This document shows positions 56,966 to 64,000 of a stretch of DNA of 64,000 bases, piece after piece. The notes under the pieces were generated by a model, which had not been told where the DNA came from, did no database searches, and was given only the letters and a program-made list of their open reading frames with translations. Positions within the stretch are counted from its first letter, which is position 1, and each line of letters opens with the position of its first letter. Origin of the DNA: Mytilinidion resinicola (taxonomy: Eukaryota; Ascomycota; Dothideomycetes; Mytilinidiales; Mytilinidiaceae); contig NW_022985442.1 in assembly GCF_010093595.1 (NCBI RefSeq), positions 970,261 to 1,034,260 on the forward strand, read 5' to 3'. Made by a program: the position numbers and the translations under genes.

Positions 56966-58138
56966 CTAGCACTCAACACCGAGGCTCCTAAGGTTCCCTC
57001 TCAGATCCAAAGGCCTGTACATTGGGTTGACGACAACGTTGCACATCGTGCCCATCCGGATCAGCGCCACATAGCTAGGTGCGACTTCTGTTGCAATAAC
57101 CTCCACCACTTTCGACGCCTCTTCTCTGCTGATCGGGCTCCTCACGCTTCCTTGTAGTGTTTGGACCAGTGCTGCCATCGTGAACGAACACCGTTGTCCG
57201 CCTCCTCGAGCTGCGACGAGCATAGATAGCACGCCTAAGACTTCTTCAGCGCGGCCCAGAGCCGCTTTGCGGGCCATTTCGGCAGGAGTTGGCGCATCCG
57301 GGAGAAGGGCCTGCGCTGCTTGCTTCGCGAGAATGCGATCAAGGAGATTGGCCCTGCGGATCGGCGTGAACGATGTAATTTTCGCCTGGGTCTGTTCCAC
57401 GGGCTCGGGTGTGCTCTGGTTCTTCAGCGATCTCGGAACCGCGATCGCGACGCGTGTTTTCTTCTGCGCGCGCGCGTCATCTGCGGCGTCGGTGATTTCT
57501 TGTAGGCGCTTTCGGCCCTTTTCGCGGAGAGGTAGAGTTTTGCTTAATGATTCGCAAACAGTGATTTCGGCCAGCGGGAGTCGCGAGATGAACGCGTCGA
57601 CGGTGGGGGCTTCAGTCAGAACATTGGGGTTGGCGAGAAGCTGTTCTGCGACCGCCTTCCTTGGGCGACCGCGTTTCCGAGGTTGAGATTGCAGGAATAG
57701 AGCGCGCTTCTGCATCTCCAGCGCCTGCATTTGCTTCTCCACCCATGTGGTCCACAATCCCTCTAGCGCTTGCATGAAAGCCGCGTTCAGCTTCTCCTCC
57801 TCAATATGTCGTGCCATTATCCCACGGCTCTGGATATGCTCGGCCAATTCGAGGCAGATCTTGCCGTAGCCGTAGTCGGAGAGGCGGAATAGGGACTCAT
57901 GAGGTGCGCCGGCGCTTAGGATTCCGAGGCAGAGTTTGATGTCGTCGAGGGTCACGCGTCGCCGGCCCCAGATGGAGGATATCGAGGGAGCCAGGGCGCG
58001 CAGGTCGACGGGAGAAGCATTGCCGTTGTGCGCATAGTGGAGTGAGACCGCAGTGAGAAAGGAGGAGTGCAGCGTGACGAGATCGTTGAGTTCGACTGGG
58101 AGATCCATCGGGGGGGTGAGCATGCCGTGGGCGGCCAT
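56966..58138 (-). CDS. CDT1: DNA replication licensing factor Cdt1-like
   Basis: Single exon on the minus strand for 390 residues. The C-terminal domain (about 265-385) reads TPIRRANLLDRILAKQAA, AEEVLGVLSMLVAARG, FTMAALVQTLQGSVRSPIS and NVVVNP, the winged-helix Cdt1 C-terminal pattern that helps load the Mcm2-7 helicase at origins. A helical N-terminal region has an RRRVTLDDIKLCLGIL block resembling the Cdt1 middle winged helix, and RKRGRPRKA near 155 is an AT-hook-like DNA contact. It should act in the nucleus in G1. Identification rests on the C-terminal domain; the rest is diverged, as usual in fungi. The ATG at 58,138 opens MAAHGMLTPP; a second ATG is five codons on. Confidence 0.85.
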   Translation of the reverse strand: MAAHGMLTPPMDLPVELNDLVTLHSSFLTAVSLHYAHNGNASPVDLRALAPSISSIWGRRRVTLDDIKLCLGILSAGAPHESLFRLSDYGYGKICLELAEHIQSRGIMARHIEEEKLNAAFMQALEGLWTTWVEKQMQALEMQKRALFLQSQPRKRGRPRKAVAEQLLANPNVLTEAPTVDAFISRLPLAEITVCESLSKTLPLREKGRKRLQEITDAADDARAQKKTRVAIAVPRSLKNQSTPEPVEQTQAKITSFTPIRRANLLDRILAKQAAQALLPDAPTPAEMARKAALGRAEEVLGVLSMLVAARGGGQRCSFTMAALVQTLQGSVRSPISREEASKVVEVIATEVAPSYVALIRMGTMCNVVVNPMYRPLDLRGNLRSLGVEC

Positions 58139-59290
58139 TGCGGAATAGTAATGTATCCCTTTGTAATTATAGCAGGATAGGATACTTGCGGAGAGGATAA
58201 TAGAGCAATGGGTGTGGAGAGATGATGGGCGTGATGATGGATGGTGGGGAGAGGGGAGAAGCTTGAAGTTTAGGAGGCTTTAGAATACACGCGACGCGAC
58301 ACGCTAACCTGACTAGCGAAATTGAATTATTCGCGCGTTCACAACCAATCATTTCAATCACTACGAACGTTTCTGCAACGCAAAGAAAATATGGGCATGT
58401 CAAGAGAGTGGTAGGGCGATGATTGTAACACAGGTCTATTTGAACGGACCGACCCTGTACGTGGTTGAAGATCAGTTGCTTCATTCACCTTCACGTTGCT
58501 TCCATCTGCTCTATTTTACGACAATGTGATGAAGTTGTCTAAACATTCGTCGGAATGAGTCGATCGTAAGTTTGTGATATCATCTGATTCACTCTCTCTT
58601 GCAATTCACATCTCATGCAGACGTTCGATAATGTGTCGAAGCGCCCCAGACATAGACTTTTGTCACTGGCACGCGCCAGGTCGTATAGGATTTACCCTAA
58701 CCTTAAGGGCCAAATGTCTATGGGTTTGCCAATGAGTGGGCTAAGTTATCTAAAGCAGTTGCCGATAGTATGTAGCTCTAGAACCAAGGAGTTATGACTG
58801 ATATTCGTTCCGACTGCGGAAAAGCAAATGATTGGCCTCTTGCACCCAAATGATTTGCAATATGAAAGATCGCTATAGGCAAACGTGAAACACCAGTGGA
58901 TGGGAGTTCTCGTTGGACAGGTATTATCCCCCGGTGCTTGTCTGACGAGGCGAGGCTGCTTGATCATGGGAGCCTCTGACAGCCGCTCCTACGTTTGAGT
59001 AGCGCAGGAGATGTATTGAGGTTTTACAGATACAATGGAAACACCGAGACAAGCCACACATATGGTGTAAGAGATTGTGCGCGAACCTAGCATTGGTGAA
59101 TAAAGCTCTCAGCAAATCAGCAGCGGAAGAATGCCGTAGTGGACGTAGCGCAGAGTAGAGTTGATATGTACTGGAGGAAGTAGAAGAAAAAGAGTCAAAC
59201 GGGAATGTGCTCTTCAGTCATAGCATTACACATCGGCGCTCGATTTTCATAACCAGCTCGCACATGCATCGTAACAGACTGTGTCGACCC
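58139..59290. other. Intergenic, about 1.15 kb
   Basis: Cdt1 promoter and the 3' end of the LEA-like gene. No supported gene or repeat. Confidence 0.5.
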
Positions 59291-59838
59291 CTACTTGCCA
59301 CCGAACCAGCCACCGAGCCAGCCCTTCGTCTCCGATGCCTTCTTCTCGACGGTCTTATCGAATGTGTCCACAGCCGATGTCAGCTTCGCGCCTGTCTCTC
59401 TCCTGCTCTCATCGAGCTTCTTCTCGGCGCTCGCACGGTAGCTCTCAAGCTTAGCGTCAACCTTGTTGGTCGCAGCTTTCGCATCATCGGCCTGGCAATA
59501 GTGTCAACAATGAACCTCCAGCGACTGGCGAGACAAGAACGAGGCCTTAACGTACTGCCTTGTCAACCTTCTCGCCGGCTTCTTGGGCATATAGCTTGGC
59601 CGAGGTCTTTGCCTCCTTCTCCTTGCCAGGTAGCTCGCTCCTCACTTTCGATGAGAGTTGCGCAGCATCAGCTGGAGGGAGTCAATACAGCTGCACAGGT
59701 AGATGGATGTCTTTGAGGAGACAAACCTTCGAACTGCTTCTCGGCAACCTTTGGGCTTCCACCGGCATTGTACAGGTAGTATGCGCCGACACCCGCCGCG
59801 GGGAGACCGATGAAGGTAAATGCCTTGCGTCCAGCCAT
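59291..59838 (-). CDS. Small LEA-like helical protein with N-terminal membrane segment
   Basis: Three exons on the minus strand (59,838-59,727; 59,671-59,556; 59,491-59,291) encode about 142 residues. A short hydrophobic segment (FTFIGLPAAGVGAYYLYNAGG, about 7-27) is followed by about 100 residues rich in Ala, Lys, Glu and Asp that should form an amphipathic helix or coiled coil, and the tail is WLGGWFGGK. This resembles short fungal proteins annotated as calcofluor white hypersensitive protein, probably mitochondrial, but I rely on memory of the pattern. Introns are 55 and 64 bases and keep the frame. Confidence 0.72.
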
Positions 59839-60393
59839 TGTTGAAATTTTGTAGATAGAAGCGGTTTATGGAGGGGAGTGAGTCGATTGGAGGATCTCGC
59901 GGGTATGTGGAAGGAAGAAGGGCGGAAGAGATCAGGTGTTTGTACTTGCGACGAACTGCCAGGACAAGGCGGCATGGGAGCTGGAGCCAGTGACGTAGTT
60001 GCGACAGCATCTCCGCATCACGCTAGGAGACAGCCACGGGCCCACTCACTGTTCTAGCCTCACGGCAGCTCTTCAACACCAAGACACCACCATCACCGCT
60101 ACTGCGGTCCTGCACGCATCGGCCCGGGGAACGACTGCAGCTCTAGCAGTTCGAGGAGGCAAGAGTACGCATCCTCCATGCCGTCTCTGAACAGACTTCC
60201 CAACCGCTGAGGTGACATACTCCACCCATCGTAGGCCTCCTATTTTCCAATTCTTCTAGCTGTGCATGTTGATAAAGTCCTGACTCCACTCATCGTAGAT
60301 CCTTACCCATGCATTTCCTACAGAAGTAATAAACGGACTTCCTGGCCCACGTACCCTTCTTGAACCTGCCAACACTCCCTATACAACACCACC
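59839..60393. other. Divergent promoter region, about 550 bases
   Basis: Between the LEA-like and DysF genes, which are transcribed away from each other. Contains C-rich stretches; no specific site recognised. Confidence 0.45.
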
Positions 60394-61469
60394 ATGGCAG
60401 AAGCAGTAATTAGCCTGGTCGATCACACCGAAGACGAGCGAGAAGAGCAGCCACAGCCAGAGCCAGAGGAGCTTTCAGCGGAGCAGTCTCACGTCGACAT
60501 TCTCTATGAGAATCAACGCGGGTGGTTCATCTTCGGCATACCCCTCTTCTCTTCCAAAGCTCTTGGGAACCTCCGAATAGACCAAAGTCCCTGGGTGAAC
60601 AGCCGATTCGAACCCAGCGTCGTGAATATTACAAACGCTCAAGTGCCTGATCCGAGCTGGACATGGGAATGGAAGACCTGGTACGTCGACATGTCGCACG
60701 ATGTCGATGAAGAGGGCTGGCAATACTCGTTCTACTTCCGGAAGTTCGCCTGGCATGGCAATCACCCGTGGTTCCATTCTTTCGTGCGTAGGAGACGATG
60801 GCTGAGGAAGCGCGTGAAGCGAAAGCTCCCTCCCAAGACGAAGGACAACCGGGAGCGGCTATTTGGAGACACATTCAGCATCGGAACCACCTTGGCTCGG
60901 ACGACCACCGGAAGACCTACGAGCTTGGATGCTAGGGGGACTCCAATCGAAGAGTCCGTAGACGAAGAGATTCGAGACATGCCAACTCTCATGAGCACCC
61001 TTAAGAAGGCACCGATTGACCGAGAAAAGATTGTGGCCGTCAAGAGATTCATCAACGATTCCGGGGAGGACCTCATTTACTTAGCAGAGAATGTTCGTTT
61101 TCATAACCTAATCTAGTCTATCTGATTTACTAATCATTTTTTCAGATGCCCGCAATCATGTCGATGCTCATATTCCAAAATTCCCGACGCCAGCTCCTTA
61201 CCAGTCTCATGCGTACCTTCGATGCAGCAAGTGCCCACCGAGAAGAGCACAAGCAACACGAAAAGCCGGAAGATGAAGTCGAAGGACGACGGATCGACAA
61301 CCTCCTCAAGGCCGTGAAAGCCGCCGATGATGAGTGTAAGGCTCTAGAATACTGGAGCGATATTCGTGGCATAATAGAAAAAGGGGAGACAGTCGGTGGA
61401 GCAAACGATGCCCATGGCTGGGACCACAAGTGGGAAGGTGTCGACTCGAGTGGACCCGCCCATCCCTAA
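60394..61469 (+). CDS. DysF-domain protein, Mug65/peroxin-like
   Basis: Two exons (60,394-61,092; 61,146-61,469) encode about 340 residues. The first 45 residues are acidic. The DysF pattern follows: LYENQRGWFIFGIPLFSS (N-part), then WTWEWKTWYVDMSHDVDEEGWQYSF and WFHSFVRRRRWLRKR (C-part). DysF domains occur in fungal peroxisomal Pex23/Pex30-type proteins and in fission yeast Mug65 and Spo73. No membrane helix is seen here, unlike Pex23-type proteins, so it is closer to the soluble Mug65/Spo73 type, linked to meiosis or membrane shaping. The GTTCGT donor is slightly unusual. The C-terminus is charged and helical. Confidence 0.85.
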
Positions 61470-62101
61470 TTGAACTTTCTTTGCCGATGGCATTCTTGTG
61501 ACTGTTCCTTGAACAAGTACCCTCAGCATTACTACGAAGTATGACTTCGATGTTTCCTTTTGGGTCAAGAAGCTATATGCTAAGCAACAAGCGTTTCTCT
61601 GTATATCGCATTGCTCTGCGTGTCGCACGACCCTCTATATCATCATCCTAGATAGGTTTACGACTGTTCCCTTTTCTCAGCCTTTGTATCTTGGCTTATT
61701 TGCTTCTTTCTCAAAAGTCTTCACCAGGGCTCGCCTTATTTTTATAATTTGCATCGACACATCTCTCATCTACCTCTCATTGATACCATGTTTCTAGCAG
61801 CCAAATCAGGCATCTGCTTCTTCTTGTCTTACTTTCAGGGGTCGATTCCTCTTACCCCTTATCATTGTATCCACAAATACACTCATCCTTGACAAGATAG
61901 TCTAGCGGCAGCATCGCAACTTCAACGGAATTATCATCCGCAGCCCGTGCTTTAACCAAAACTGTAAATGGGAGAGTTGGATATAGAAAGAGCTAAAGCG
62001 AGAATGGAACGATTCTTTTTCACTATCCTTATAAGCTGTGCTTCAGAAGTCATATCAGTCAGTTACATACAACTGTCGACCGGGCTCCTAGTCACACTCC
62101 C
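61470..62101. other. Convergent intergenic, about 630 bases
   Basis: Holds the 3' ends of the DysF gene and the transcription factor gene. T-rich; no other feature. Confidence 0.45.
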
Positions 62102-63401
62102 CTATCCCCCCCCCCCCCCGCCCTTCCCGCCCTTCCCGCCCTCCCGCCACGTCCTCACCTCCGCCCCTTCCTGGAAATGCTTCCCAACATGCGCCACCCA
62201 CTCCCTCCAGCCTCTTACCCTCGTACTACAAAAGCCACATCGCTCCTCAAACTCCCGCTCCGCCTTAAAATACCCCAGCTCCTCATACTCGCTCATCTGC
62301 GGTGCAAGACGAGGATGCAAGCGCTTGAAATGCTGCCGGAAGTGCTGTCGGCGATATGAAGCACGACCGCATAGCACATCTTTAGCTCTGCTGATGTCGT
62401 CGCCTTTCTCGCATTCCGCAGCCTCTTTTTTGCAGAAATCTCTGGCGGTGGAGGGCTTGCAGGAGGGTACGAGGCATAGCCAGCCTTCTTGTGGGGCCCG
62501 CCGCCCCTCGTGCTTGCGCCAGTCGTCGCGCTGGGCGAAGCATGCGCCGCATTTGTGGGTGCATTGGAATGGCTTGGAGGCGTCGCGGGTGAGGAGGTCA
62601 GGAGAGGTGGCTGGGACGCAGTGGCGCCCTGTTGAAGTGCTTGAGGAGGAGAGAGCGTGGGATGCTTCTTTCAGTGCTGCAGTGCGGAGAGTCGGAAGGT
62701 CGGGAGCTGGCCTAGTTTCTATTCGAGGTGATGATAGTCCCGCGGGCACGGGAGAATAGGGTGGTAGAGACACGGATGGTGTGTGGCTTGGCTCGTAGCT
62801 TGGAGGTGTCCGCATCAGAGGTAGATTGCGGTTTGGATGCACGTCTCTACAAGCCTGCGCAGGGCTCTGCCGCATCCGTTGGCTGAGCCATTGCTCGATG
62901 TTCTTTCCGGATTCATCGGTGAGGTCTGTCAGTGCGCGGATGTGCTTTGCCTTTGGAAATATGGAGGGGTAGCTCTCCAGCCAGGCCTCACAGAGGACTG
63001 TAGCTGGTTCGCTGAGAGGAAAGGAAAAGGTCTTGACCCGTTTTACAGCGTTGCTCTCTTCCAATACCGAGTCACGCTTCCGCGAGTGGGAACTCGAGAC
63101 GGTGGGGCTGGGTGATGCTCGCGAGGTTGCTGGAGGTGTGACGGGTATGCAAGAAAGATCATTGACTGGAAAGGAAAAAGTAGGATAGCTGAATGTCGAA
63201 TCTGGAGGGACTACGAAGGGCGATCCATTTGGCTCTAGAGGAAGAGCTTCTAGAGCTGCTGAGAACGCTGCTACGGGGCTGTAAGTCTGGTACACTCTTC
63301 TAAAGCGTGCAGAAGTTCTAACCAGAAGAGTACTGTGAAGAATTCAGGCTGTACATCGAATCATCGGTCGTGAGACCATCCCAACCAGTAGCGAAGTCCA
63401 T
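62102..63401 (-). CDS. Fungal zinc-finger transcription factor with homeobox-like segment
   Basis: Exon 2 (63,299-62,102) holds nearly all of the roughly 414 residues; exon 1 (63,401-63,355) is inferred, starting MDFATGWDGL and joined by a 55-base intron to RVYQTYSP. Around residue 145, ALTDLTDESGKNIEQWLSQRM resembles the recognition part of a homeodomain. Later, CTHKCGACFAQRDDWRKHEGRR and a second Cys/His set (CLVPSC ... FRQHFKRLH) form C2H2-like fingers, and a CGFC ... HVGKHF set follows. This layout occurs in fungal-specific regulators. The last residues are a Gly/Lys run coded by a 14-C tract (plus strand), so the exact end depends on the tract length. The second exon itself has no ATG at its beginning, which is why an upstream exon is required. 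Confidence 0.7.
62106..62119. repeat. Poly-C tract (14 bases) at a stop codon
   Basis: A run of 14 C on the plus strand is followed by CCCTTCCCGCC repeats. On the minus strand it codes the final Gly residues of the transcription factor. Its length is prone to slippage or reading error, and the G-rich strand could form a quadruplex. Confidence 0.8.
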
Positions 63402-64000
63402 TTTTGCGAGGGTCAAAAGGGCGGCGGAGCAGCTGCGATGTGGTTGGCGGCCAGCGACTAATTATGTGATTGGCTCTTGACCGGTCCGCCTGGAGATGGA
63501 TAGTGTGGCAGTGCAAAGTGGCGGTGCACCCAGGATTTATGAACCCAACTCGCGCGGGACAAGAAGGCGTACAAGGGTACAGACAGGGATGTTGCAAGGA
63601 TATAAGAGTTAGACCGCAGTTGACTGACTGGTCATGTTGGGCGGGAGCCTGGAAGGAAGTGGTCGAAGTGAAGGCTAAGCAGGATGGGGAAGAAGCTAAA
63701 CTGGTTTGAGTGGGCGTAACGCAGTTCATATACTGGAGGGCCAGCTGATGACGTAGGTGGAGGGCTGCTTATGTACGTGGGGATTGGACGATGAGGAGTC
63801 CGAGGTGGAGAAGCAAGTGAGAGTGGGCGAGAGAAGGGCGAGAGATGCTAAAAATAGGATCTGGCGAGGTTTAAGTACTCGAGAAGGTGTGGCTGGGGGC
63901 CAGAAAGAGTTCCACGCAGCCCTCTTCGCCCTTTTCGCCCTCTCCGGACGTTTCGGACGTCGATACAAAGGTATGTTCAGTTGCATACGTGTACGCTGGG
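63402..64000. other. Upstream region of the transcription factor gene
   Basis: About 600 bases to the window edge; presumed promoter on the minus strand. A purine-rich stretch and CGCCC repeats (63,927-63,945) are visible. No gene is supported. Confidence 0.4.

Overview
This window looks like nuclear DNA from a filamentous ascomycete (Pezizomycotina). Genes lie on both strands and are broken by short GT-AG introns, mostly 45-85 bases, with CTAAC/CTGAC-like branch sites. Proteins have typical fungal architectures (2EXR, DysF/Mug65-like, AA8 cytochrome, amidase with an N-terminal extension). A Dothideomycete is possible, but the class is a guess. I find 24 protein genes, one apparently broken gene and a tRNA relic. 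All exon structures were read by eye from splice signals and protein-family continuity.

Layout. 1-1.6 kb: flavohemoglobin. 1.6-7.7 kb: gene-poor, with repeat remnants, a tRNA-Arg-like relic and a GC-rich stretch, probably ending as the long leader of a four-finger C2H2 transcription factor (7.7-9.3 kb). 10.6-19.5 kb: epsin, a 2EXR/F-box-like protein, a 170-base degenerate tandem array, an unknown conserved protein and a mitochondrial DEAD-box helicase. 21.5-31.7 kb: accessory metabolism, namely choline sulfatase, a secreted cysteine protein, an FAD monooxygenase, a luciferase-domain (DUF5519) protein and a class II aldolase. 32.3-38 kb: two core genes, GET3 (tail-anchored protein insertion) and an ISWI chromatin remodeller. 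38.5-47 kb: secreted amidase, CCCH zinc-finger protein, CorA-type transporter. 47-56 kb: DUF2231 membrane protein, broken AA8 cytochrome gene, a secreted protein built from three SH3b-like cysteine modules, a 107-base repeat array and two SDRs. 57-63.4 kb: Cdt1, a small LEA-like membrane protein, a DysF protein and a transcription factor.

The genes do not form one pathway and I see no biosynthetic cluster. Core housekeeping genes alternate with repeat-bearing accessory islands. The observations I rate highest are: (1) a previously unannotated family of about 210-250 base inverted-repeat elements (MITE-like, TA-flanked), five copies here, one inside the amidase intron; (2) the secreted triple SH3b-like protein; (3) a repeated within-gene switch from C-ending to G-ending codons; (4) two unrelated diverged tandem arrays. 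I found no convincing new multi-gene system.
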